Shown here: in pieces, positions 10,209 to 18,260 of the stretch
Layout: each line of letters starts with the position of its first letter
How positions within the stretch are numbered: position 1 is the first letter of the stretch
NCBI GenBank assembly: GCA_024196135.1
Contig: JAMQCK010000557.1
Span: forward strand, 1-20,006
Source: Pleurotus ostreatus/Saccharomyces cerevisiae fusant
Lineage: Eukaryota; Opisthokonta
DNA length: 20,006 nucleotides
Direction: 5' to 3'
Translations under genes and position numbers: made by a program
Notes under the pieces: generated by a model
The model's database searches: none
What the model saw: the letters and a program-made list of their open reading frames with translations, nothing else
Told to the model about the DNA's origin: nothing

Positions 10209-10442
10209 ATGCCGGTGTATAACCCAGCCGCCCCTTTGTCTCAGCTCGTGGACAATTTACTGAGATCCCTCGGGCGGGTACGCGGTGGACAGCCTGAAGG
10301 TCGGGAGAAATCCCGCGTCAGGTGGATTGGGGCCCATCCCTGGATCCCGTCTCATAAGGGACCGATAAGCGCTGGCCTGCAAGATTTGGCCGGAGCTTGG
10401 AGAGTGAAGCGGCGACTGGGCTCGACCCACGTTGTGCGCTGA
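10209..10442 (+). CDS. Possible small ORF or orphan first exon, unrecognised
   Basis: This frame opens with ATG at 10209 and runs 77 codons to a stop at 10440-10442. The sequence before it looks like a real promoter and leader: CACGTGAC at 10152-10159, then about 50 bases rich in C and A and almost without G, leading to ACCACGCATGCC. The first about 23 residues (MPVYNPAAPLSQLVDNLLRS and a little more) look protein-like. After that comes a possible donor GTACGC (about 10278) and the rest is basic and unconvincing. It may be the first exon of a gene whose remainder is lost or not found, a micropeptide, or chance. I do not recognise a family. No matching downstream exon was found before the peptidase relic at 10966. 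Confidence 0.22.
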   Translation: MPVYNPAAPLSQLVDNLLRSLGRVRGGQPEGREKSRVRWIGAHPWIPSHKGPISAGLQDLAGAWRVKRRLGSTHVVR

Positions 10443-10965
10443 GCGTCGGATAGTAGGACGTCCTGAATTCTCTCCCCTATCATGGACATTTCCTGGGCAG
10501 GATCGTGCTCGGGGCTTCGGCCGTCTGTCTATCGACTGGTTGCTGTGGACGTGTCTGTTCGTATTGCTCTGACAGAATGTGTACTGTCTCGACCTTCATT
10601 GCTCCTTCTGGAACTCCTGCCTGACTTCGCCCGGCCATGGTCTTATCTCGAGCGCCCACAAAGCACACTGCGTGCCCACGTTCAGTGGGAACAAGGGCAG
10701 CTCGCTCGATACGGCTCATCATGGTGGGTGAGAAAAACGCGGCAGAAGACTTGCTTTGACCAATCCGGCTGCATGCCGAAGTCGTTCGAGAAGTCACCCC
10801 CTGCATGCGCCATCGCCGCTCTGTCTACAACAGTAGGGAAAATCATATAAATGGAGGTCGCTAACGCCAACGTCGTCCCGACCCCCGTTTACATTCATAA
10901 GCACATATCAGGTGAACCTGTGGTCAACGAGGTGCCATCGCCACAGACCTTTGAGCAGTACCAAC
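10443..10965. other. Flank upstream of the peptidase relic
   Basis: Overlapping frames on both strands (about 10480-10850) have no recognisable protein. A TATA-like TATAAAT at 10846-10852 lies about 115 bases before the ATG at 10966. The stretch GTGAACC..GAGCAG (about 10912-10958) could be a small leader intron of about 47 nt, but this is weak. Confidence 0.4.
10846..10852 (+). promoter_or_regulatory. TATA-like box of the peptidase relic
   Basis: TATAAAT lies about 115 bases upstream of the ATG at 10966, with correct orientation and no better candidate nearby. It suggests the locus was, or is, transcribed from here. Confidence 0.35.
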
Positions 10966-12023
10966 ATGACCGCCTGTCCTGATTTCGGCCATGGCAAGGC
11001 TCCCTACACTGTTGGCGACCGCACCTACGAGACGTACTACAAGATCTTCGGTGACCTGTCCTCCGGCAAACGCCCCCTCATCGTCGTCCACGGCGGTCCT
11101 TCATTCTCGCACGACTACCTGCTGCCCATCAGCGACCTCGCGAAGACCTACGACGTCCCCGTCGTCTTCTACGACCAGGTCGGCGCCGGCCTGAGCACGC
11201 TGGTTCGCGAGAGGCAGGGCGACACCGCATTCTGGACCTTCGACTTCTTCATCGACGAGTTCTTCAACCTCCTTGCCCATCTGAATATCGAGGAGTACGA
11301 CTACCTCGGCCACTCGTGGGGAGGCATCCTAGGGCAGGAGATCATCCTACGGAGGCTCCCGAAAGGGATGAAGAACTTCATCCTGGCGAATAGCCTCCCC
11401 AAGAAGGAGTGGTGGGACCTGTCGTTCATGCAACTGCTGGAGAACGCGGATACCCCGGAGCAGGCGAAGAAGACGATCGTCAGCCAGAGCGCATCCCGGG
11501 AGGTGCTCAGGCTGTGGGTGGCGGTCCAGCTGTTCTATGCGCAGTATGCGTGCATGGTATAGCCGTTTCCGGATGGATTTCCTGCTTGGCATGGCAGGTC
11601 ACTTCGGCGAGGACGCGGACACGACGACCAGCGACGCTATGTCAGCTTCCTCGGCAATCATTGTCAAGGCGAAGCACGAAAGCCTCTGGTAGGAACGCTC
11701 AGGGCGGCGAGCTGCACGGATGGGACGTGCGCGACAAGCAGGGAGATATAGATGTCCCCACGTTCGTTATAAACGGGGCCAGGGATTTCGCGCAGGACTG
11801 GATCGTCGCACCCTTCGTGGAGAAGATGTCTAGCGCGAAGTGGATGAAGTTTGAGCTCTCGAGCCATACGCCAATTTGGGAGGAGCGCGACAACTTCAAC
11901 CGGATGTTGTCGAGTACAAAGAGCAACCAAGTCTTCCAGCCACGGTCATCCTTCCAGTCCCCTTTCGCTGGACTTGTAGAGCACTCCATGCACTCGATGA
12001 AAAAATACAAGAAGTTTCATTGA
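10966..12023 (+). pseudogene. Proline iminopeptidase-like alpha/beta hydrolase (S33), apparently broken
   Basis: From ATG 10966 the frame encodes 198 residues and then hits TAG at 11560-11562. Those residues include the oxyanion motif HGGP (42-45) and the nucleophile GHSWGG with Ser117. Past the stop, PFPD continues in the same frame. The family-like HFGEDADTTTSDAM follows one frame over, as if a single extra base lies near 11572-11577. A likely 52-nt intron (11641-11692, weak donor GTCAGC) then joins to NAQGGELHGWDVRD and on to the stop at 12021-12023. The late part holds the probable acid (ARDFAQDW) and histidine (SSHTPIW) of the triad. The intact family cleaves N-terminal residues, classically proline, from small peptides in the cytosol. 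Alternatively, splicing a 41-nt intron at 11557-11597 (GTATAG..GGCAG) keeps one open frame of about 338 residues, but replaces the conserved cap segment with unrelated sequence. The tail after about 11910 also looks unlike the family. A sequencing error is possible. Confidence 0.6.
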
Positions 12024-12351
12024 TACAATACATATGATGCGTGTGTTAGGTGTGCAGAGGATAGCGGATACAGCCAGATGCGCGAAACGACCACCAAAGC
12101 CCCTGGAAAAGACAGAGAGTAGTACGCCATAGGGATAAAGGAGTCTGGGGATAGGTAAAGAGGTCCCCCAGCTGAGTGGAAGTGTCAAGAGTGTGTGGAA
12201 GGAAGAGACAAGAGTAAAAGTACGAAGAAGTACGACTGGTGCGTACCCGAAGGGATACGACCGTAGTTCGTATCTACTGAGGTCCGTCCTGTAGGCTGTA
12301 GCGCCAGCACCCCTACAAACAATATGATTAGATCTATTCGCCATCGATCTA
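12024..12351. other. Gap between convergent hydrolase genes
   Basis: About 330 bases separate the end of the peptidase relic (+) from the stop of the HSL-type hydrolase (-). It presumably contains both 3' ends. No open frame or repeat of note was seen. Confidence 0.5.
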
Positions 12352-13845
12352 TTAGGCCGCGGGCTGCGCTGCCTCGTTCTGAGGCGCCTGTGTTACCTCG
12401 ATACGAGGTGGCGGCGCTGCTTCGCCCTGCGGCGGCTGCTCCACCTGTTGTGCCGCTTCGTCATTTTGCGCTTGCTCCTTCGCCTGTCTCTCCTTCCTCG
12501 CCTGCGCCGCTTCTGCCTTCTTCGTGCACGGTGGCGCGCCCGGCAGCGGCTCGCCACTGCCATAGAACACGCGGCGCAGCTGGCTGCACGCCTCCTCGTA
12601 GATGCGGTCCCGCTCGGGGTCGTTCCCGTTCACGCTCTTATCCCACGCGTGCGGCGCGCCCTCAACCATCCGGTAGTGCACGTTCTTGTCGAGCGGGGCT
12701 GCACACAGCCGGTCGTGGAACCGCTTCGCCTCCGACAGCAGCTCGTCCCACTCGCACGTGTACATCAGGATCTCGCGCGGCAGCCCGCGCAGCATCTCAT
12801 CGGGCGCGACGCCGGGCGAGAGGTACGGATTGCGGCGGTCGATCTGGAGCGACGGCTGGAGGTAGGACGCGTCGAAGAGCTCGGTGAAGAACTTGGGGAG
12901 GCACTTGTCGGGCCGGGTGTTGGTTGCGCGGCGCTCCTCGCGGGTGTTAGTGAAGTCGAGCGAGGGGTAGAACGCGCAGATGGTCGCGATGCGGCCGTGC
13001 GCGTCGAACGTGCCGCGCGAGGCGGCGTCCTGGGGCAGCGCGGCGTCGCACTCCGCGTCCGCGGGGTGCCCGTGCCGCGCGCGCAGCTCGTACTGCCAGC
13101 GCAGGGGCACGGTGAACGCCATGTTCCCGCCCGCGCTGAAGCCGGAGACGGCGATGTTCGCGGGGTCGATGGCGAGCTCCTTCGCGTTCTCGACGAGGTA
13201 GAAGATCGCGTCCACGCCGTCCTCGACGCCGGTGGGGAACGGGTACTCGGGCGCGAGGCGGTAGTCGACGGAGACGACGACGGCGTTGACGAGCTGCGCG
13301 CAGGACGCGGCCCAGCGGCAGTCGTCGGTCGCGGAGCCGATCGTGAAGCCGCCGCCGTGGAAGTTGACGATGACAGGGTAGCCGGCGGCCTGCGTCGGCG
13401 AGTGAGGGTAGCCGGGCGGGGTGTAGAAGACGAGGGGGATGTCGCCCGGGGTGGTGGAGACGGTCGCGCGGGCCTTGCGGGTGAAGGAGGGGCCGGGAGG
13501 GCGAGGGTGGGCGAAGGTGTGCATGTACATGCCTATCGCCATGAGCTTGCGCCAGGTGCGTGCCTCGAGGGCGAGCGACCAGCGCGATCGGACCTTGCCC
13601 ACTTTGGCGTTGTCGAGCTTGTCGTCGACCGCCTGCAGCTCGCCGTCGAGCAGGCGATTGTCGACCTCCTCCATGGGGTCGAGTGCGGGGGTCTTGTATG
13701 GGGTGCCTGGGGAGCCGTTTGTGGTGGCGGTCGACGAGGACCTGAGGGAGACGGAGGAGGGGGCAGGCTTCAGGGAGATCTTGCTGGCATTGCGCGAGAG
13801 CTTGCCAGCGACGTTGGAGAACTTTCGCTGAAGGCGGCCTGTCAT
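12352..13845 (-). CDS. Alpha/beta hydrolase of the hormone-sensitive lipase (HSL) type
   Basis: One uninterrupted coding exon, stop TAA at 12352-12354. With the ATG at 13845 the protein has 497 residues. HGGG (163-166) is the HSL-family oxyanion motif, GFSAGG holds nucleophile Ser237, VDYRLAPEYPFP is a family block after it, and CEWDELL (Asp367) and GAPHAWDK (His399) supply the rest of the triad. It should hydrolyse carboxyl esters; the substrate is unknown. An N-terminal Ser/Lys-rich segment of about 55 residues and a Gln/Ala/Glu/Pro-rich tail from about residue 438 flank the catalytic domain. No signal peptide is evident, so it is probably intracellular. An in-frame ATG at 13917 would add 24 residues. 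I prefer 13845 because a good intron (13943-13879) would remove most of that extension, and because the ATG follows ACCACC. The opposite strand is open for about 480 codons, a by-product of GC-rich codon use. Confidence 0.85.
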   Translation of the reverse strand: MTGRLQRKFSNVAGKLSRNASKISLKPAPSSVSLRSSSTATTNGSPGTPYKTPALDPMEEVDNRLLDGELQAVDDKLDNAKVGKVRSRWSLALEARTWRKLMAIGMYMHTFAHPRPPGPSFTRKARATVSTTPGDIPLVFYTPPGYPHSPTQAAGYPVIVNFHGGGFTIGSATDDCRWAASCAQLVNAVVVSVDYRLAPEYPFPTGVEDGVDAIFYLVENAKELAIDPANIAVSGFSAGGNMAFTVPLRWQYELRARHGHPADAECDAALPQDAASRGTFDAHGRIATICAFYPSLDFTNTREERRATNTRPDKCLPKFFTELFDASYLQPSLQIDRRNPYLSPGVAPDEMLRGLPREILMYTCEWDELLSEAKRFHDRLCAAPLDKNVHYRMVEGAPHAWDKSVNGNDPERDRIYEEACSQLRRVFYGSGEPLPGAPPCTKKAEAAQARKERQAKEQAQNDEAAQQVEQPPQGEAAPPPRIEVTQAPQNEAAQPAA

Positions 13846-13878
13846 GGTGGTGGTGTGGGTGAGGGAAGCGATGCGGCG

Positions 13879-13943
13879 CTGCGCAGAGGGGCAAGATAAA
13901 CCGTCGTCCGAGCTCATGACGTTGAGGCGGTGGCATCACTCAC
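13879..13943 (-). other. Predicted 5'UTR intron of the HSL-type hydrolase
   Basis: In gene orientation, GGAG is followed by the consensus donor GTGAGT (from 13943). A pyrimidine-rich tract and GCAG end at 13879. The 65-nt length and the CTCAAC branch-like word fit other introns in the window. If spliced, the upstream ATG at 13917 is removed and translation starts at 13845. Confidence 0.5.
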
Positions 13944-14214
13944 CTCCGGACCGAGATCCCATCTAGGCGCCAGCGCGCCACAGCATCAGGCCATGCTCCG
14001 TGCACGGAATCACCTGATGTTCTTGGCGAGCTGAAGGGTCGAGGGGGAGCTTCGCTGTTCTGACCACCAAAGGCGCTTCCTTCGAGATGATGCTGGAGAA
14101 GTATCCTGTCGATTCCATAAGGGCAGTCGGCGATGGGTGAATCAAGCAAGTGATCGACCGAGACAATCGGAGTCGGTCGGCGTCGCACGTGGTATCATAT
14201 GATTTAATCGTCCG

Positions 14215-14288
14215 GGGACCGCCAGGGACCGCCAAGAGCCAGTCGAGCAATAACAGATTCCATAGGCTGGACAAGACAGGACAAGACG
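14215..14288. repeat. Two separate 10-bp tandem duplications
   Basis: GGGACCGCCA is repeated head-to-tail at 14215-14234, and GGACAAGAC(A/G) head-to-tail at 14269-14288. Two independent 10-bp duplications within 75 bases suggest local replication slippage. No function is implied. Confidence 0.4.
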
Positions 14289-14571
14289 AGCCCAAGGAGT
14301 TGTCGGAAAGGCGGCAGAGGGACGTGACCATGCACGGGAAGAAGTTCGAGTTGAGGGGCGCCTTCTCACTGATCAGGCCAGCTGGCGACGATAACGGTTG
14401 GCTATCGCAGCGAAGGAACGAATAGAAACAGGATTTGAATGAGAAGATGGAAGGTTCGCATGTGAGCCAGCTGGGCTGCTGTGTAGTGCTGAAATAGTCA
14501 TGGTGAGCCTGCACTCTGCTATTAGCGATGGCCAGCAGAGGTGATTTCTCGGATCGAGAGGGGGAGGAAGA

Positions 14572-14587
14572 CGAGGCCCGAGACACG
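14572..14587. repeat. 16-bp exact repeat, copy 2
   Basis: This is the second copy of CGAGGCCCGAGACACG, in the same orientation as the copy at 8615-8630 and upstream of the HSL-type hydrolase gene. Confidence 0.35.
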
Positions 14588-15763
14588 ACGGTGGAACAGT
14601 GAAGGAGGGCAAGAAGGGCCAGCGTACCCAAAGGATCTGTAGCGGGCAGCGCACGATCATGATGCCTTGCACGTTCTCTTCTCGTGGGTAAGTGGTAGTC
14701 GACGAAGCTGGTTATCTGAAGGCTGAGGGCCACAGACGGGATTAAGGGCACGGAGTGTACTCAGAACGGCCTTCTGAACGCGTCCACTTTTCGATGCATA
14801 TACCTGGTGAGACGATCCTTACAGGCCGCGGAAGGGCAACTCACATACGTAGTGGCGGGGCTATATGGACCAGGTGCCGGTGTAGGGCATACTCTGTCCA
14901 AAAGCGCCCACGATATGGGATTGTACGTGATGGGAAGACGAGAGGTGCGGACGAGGATGCGGACACCCGTCGCGTCGATGGCCGTCGTTGAATTTTTCCC
15001 CAAAAAGGAAAGAATACGGCGAAGCCTACAAAGTGCTTCGACCGGACTCCTCGCGGTGTCAGACTGCTTCAAACGTCGGAGAACCTGTCGAAAACAAGCC
15101 TTCTTCTCCGAGGAATATCGAGCTGTCAATGCCAGAGACGCGTCCATCTTGTCGTGTGACCGCGTACCAGCACGCGCGGACGCATCATGCCAATGGAGAA
15201 CTTCCGAATCCTATGTTCGATTCGCAAGAGAGGATAGCGTGATGCTTGGGTGATGCGTGGGGGTTGCGCAATCTGCACGACCCTGGGATGACGGAGGCAC
15301 AAGCCTTCCGTCTTGCCGGTCGGGTGGCCGGAAAGCTCTCGAAAGCTCTTTGTAGTCAACGCGAGGGAAAGATCGTCGAGGCCTGCGAAGCCCGCCGTAC
15401 CTCAGCTTGCCTACCGAGGTCCTGCCTGAACGAGGGACAAGCGCACACAGATACGGCGCACCGACGGCGGAGGCGCAGCAGTCGAGTTCATTCTCGTCAG
15501 GACCCCGAGCCAAGCAGGACCGTCGATAAGTGCGGACGGATAGATTAGCGCGTCCAACTGCCATCCCACTCCACCACAGCGCTGCGAAGTGCCCGGCAGG
15601 AGTAGACGCTGCCATGCGGTAGTCAACTCTATAGCACCGTCTATAGATCGATATAGTATACCTTGGGTCCATCGTCAGCCGACTTGTGAGCAGAAAAAGA
15701 AAAGAAAACGCACATAAATCCGAACAGATACGCCTTCCTCCATCAAACCACCCTCCCTGCCTC

Positions 15764-17974
15764 TCACCCCATCGGCCAATCCACAAACGACCCCTGCATG
15801 AACCGATAGAAGCTAATATTCCCTGAGTCCACCGCAGCGATGATGATCATCCGCTTGCCCGCCCTCAGCGCCATAAAGGGGTTTATGCGCGGGCCTGGAG
15901 GAGGACGCTGGGGCGCGGAGAAGGCCCAGGGGAATATGCGCTGGAGGAAGCCGGGCGTGGCGTTTCCTGCGGGTTCTGTCAAGCGTTTTCGTCGTATACA
16001 CGCGGCCTGTACAGACCCTCTCCTTGCGATTGCGCCTGCGGCCGTGGCCTCGCATTCTTGGGCGCGTTCGGCAGCGCCTTGTTGATCTTCACGCCCGGTG
16101 GCAGTTTCTCGCCTAGAGTAGGCAGTCAGTTCGTCTTCCTCAAATAGTATCGTCTTCTTCAAAGTCAACGATAACATTATCGACTCACCCGGCGCCGGCA
16201 GAAAATTCTTCTTCCGCGGGAGGGGCGGCGGGAGCTCGGGCAGCTGCGCGAACATGTCCTCGAATTCTTGGAGGGAGGGCATGAGGGTGGTGCGTGCGCT
16301 GATGAGGGAATGGTCAGTGATGAATCGGAGATTTTTTTTGCACGGGGAGGAGAGGAGGAGGCAAGGAGAGAAGCGAGGCGCGCTGAGAGTGCCCCTCTGC
16401 AGAATCAGAAAAGCGAGACCCACTTCACAACCACCACCTGATAATCCGGCGGCGGGGGACTGGACTTCTTGAACGCCGTCATCGGCTTGTAAATATTATA
16501 AAACACCCGATATGGCGAGGCGTCCTTGTCCTTCTGTCGCTGGTCGGGATTGGAAGGACGTAGCGAGATGTCGTGCCCATTGGGGATGAAGCGAAGGGAG
16601 CGGTAGATGTGGGCTGCGGGAGGCGTGTTTATATCAGTACAGGAAATGTAGAATACGTTAAGGCGCGTAGATAGAAAAAGAGGACGTCGCATGATTGATC
16701 GCAAAGGCGAGAAGGAAGGGAACAACACTCACCATACCCTTCCCGCTTCCCCAGCCACCGGTTCACGGTCAGCGGGTGCCACCAGTCGAATTCCCTTCTC
16801 CAGAAGTGGGCGAGACAGCGCCGGACGAGGGAGTACAACGCAGCAATGAGGCCACCCGCATTTCTGGTTGTCGCTGGTAGAGAAAATGAGCGCTCAGCGC
16901 GCGGACAGGGGATGGGTTGCTTACCTGTCGACGAACGAGCGACTGCCTTATGCGACGACGGCATCGGATAGTTTTCGTCGGGAGGATTTGCGCGGGTGAC
17001 GACGTAGCCGAGGCGCTTGAGGTAGGCGTAGACCTATAAAAAGGTAGTATCAGTTTACCCTGCGCATGCGGAGGTGAAGGCTCGAGTCACGCTCGAGTAG
17101 AAGACTATTCGAGCACTGCAGAGGACACGATTCAAGCGAGATGTAGGCGCTGTTACCCACCTGGAACTTCTCCAGCGTCAACCCTTCCCTTCCAATCATC
17201 TCCGTGTACGCCTGCTGCACCGTCATTGGCGGGCCCGCCGCGTCCTCCATTCCAGCAACCTCAATCTTGGGTGCGTCGGCCAGAGAACAGAACAATGCCC
17301 CGCGTTCGATGAGGTAGATCGCCTCCTCTGGAAGAAGCTCTAATCGTTTATGGATCTTGGTCACCCCCTCCTCATCTACGTACGGCCTCGGCGCACTGTG
17401 TCCCATATTTGAGAAGTGCACGCCGTGCGCGACGAGGACCTCCGCGCGGGCGAGGGCGGGGTGCCAGATAGCGAAGGACATGCTTTTGCTGGGTAGAGGG
17501 AAGGTTATTAGTGTTCGTTCGTGAAATTATTTTACAGATTTGAAGAAAGAGTACGACCAAGGAAAGTGTAGGGTAAGTTGGAAGCACATGGGAAAACGCT
17601 ACTTACTTCGCTATCACCCTCGTCGTCCGCAGAATATCAAACATAGCGTTCCTCGAGCGCTCCAGAACGTGTTTTTGCAGGCCTGACCCGCCGCCTTCGG
17701 CTGGTTCGAATTCCTTTTCGCCGCGTTTGGGGATCACTGGGGCGGAGGAGCGGGAGTACATTTGGCTAGAGAGGGCAATAATGCCATCAGAGCAATAAGA
17801 AAATGAGTAGTTGAGCATGAGGCAGAGTTTGGCAATGAAAATCTCTTACGCCAACTTGGCCCAATCCTGGGCGCCTTCCTCGTCATCAGAGCCTTGCTCG
17901 TCGTCCTCGGGCGCGTTTTCCCTCTCAGCTTGTGGAGGCGCGCCCGCGGTGGGTTTTTCGAAGGTGTCGTCCAT
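15764..17974 (-). CDS. SEN54: tRNA-splicing endonuclease subunit Sen54
   Basis: Nine exons read leftward: 17974-17850, 17765-17607, 17488-17161, 17033-16925, 16873-16733, 16613-16424, 16298-16189, 16112-16000, 15940-15764, giving about 483 residues and ending at TGA 15764-15766. After an acidic N-terminus (EDDEQGSDDEE) comes the Sen54 N-terminal domain: HPALARAEVLV, FSNMGHS, LLPEEAIYLIERG, PMTVQQAYTEMI, then VYAYLKRLGYVVTR. Late blocks (PYRVFYNIYKP, DYQVVVV, ARTTLMPSL) and the C-terminal NPFMALRAGKRM..FYRFMQGSFVDWPM are also typical. Sen54 is a non-catalytic partner of Sen2 in the nuclease that cuts introns from precursor tRNAs. Introns of 118-127 nt (17489-17606, 17034-17160, 16614-16732, 16299-16423) are longer than most here, and the one at 16874-16924 is 51 nt without an in-frame stop. 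The eighth intron is uncertain: 15941-15999 is chosen, but a 41-nt alternative with donor GTCTGT also restores the frame. Confidence 0.88.
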
Positions 17975-18260
17975 GATGGTGCCGAACCGCGAACGACTTG
18001 CAGTTGATGTGGCACGTAGATTGCCACAAAAGACCAGTCGCGACGGCTGAAGATGAGTCCAAAAGAAGGAAGTCGAACTGCGTGATCGACGGTGACTGAA
18101 TTTTCCCACGATGCAGCACGCGCGGACCCACATTGTTGAACTTGGTCGTAATCTCAGTCTCGTCTGCAATGAAGCGCCGAGAAAATCTCAATCGGGATAT
18201 ATGATCAATCTCGCAGCCTCGGTACATGTTGGTAGAAAGGCGCAAGTTGTCATTCTCTAG
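17975..18260. other. Gap between Usb1 and Sen54
   Basis: The 286 bases between the Usb1 stop and the Sen54 ATG must hold the Usb1 3' end and the Sen54 promoter. The Sen54 frame stays open leftward from about 18169, but that extension is basic and unlike the family. The ATG at 17974 (CACCATCATGGAC) starts the acidic N-terminus. No TATA box is evident. Confidence 0.5.

Larger units (their letters stand above)
13944..15763. other. Intergenic region between hydrolase promoter and Sen54 3' end
   Basis: No gene is supported. A 262-codon leftward frame (13963-14751) begins at GTG, is Ser/Leu/Pro-rich and resembles no family. The + strand frames near 14807-15253 and 15246-15548 overlap leftward frames of similar length. 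Small tandem 10-mers at 14215-14288 and a 16-base word shared with 8615-8630 are the only structures noticed. The last part (about 15690-15763) presumably holds the Sen54 3' end. Confidence 0.5.

Noticed and set aside
6512..13845. Secondary-metabolite gene cluster (methyltransferase plus hydrolases plus regulator)
   Set aside because: No polyketide synthase, peptide synthetase, terpene cyclase, P450 or transporter is present, the strands are mixed, and 2.5 kb of apparently empty DNA separates the enzymes.
12448..13899. Open frame of about 483 codons on the + strand opposite the HSL-type hydrolase
   Set aside because: It is rich in Arg/Val/Gly/Ala with no family character, and is the expected antisense shadow of a GC-rich gene. 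The leftward frame has the full catalytic triad.
12947..13939. 330-codon leftward frame overlapping the hydrolase in another register
   Set aside because: It is dominated by Arg/Pro/His repeats, typical of an out-of-frame reading of the same GC-rich exon.
13963..14751. 262-codon leftward open frame
   Set aside because: It begins at GTG, has low-information Ser/Leu/Pro composition, and its right part covers the two 10-bp tandem duplications. No splice-compatible neighbour or family likeness.
17695..17720. GGTTCGAATTCC, resembling a tRNA B box
   Set aside because: It lies inside Sen54 exon 2, has one base too many for the B box, and no cloverleaf can be drawn around it.
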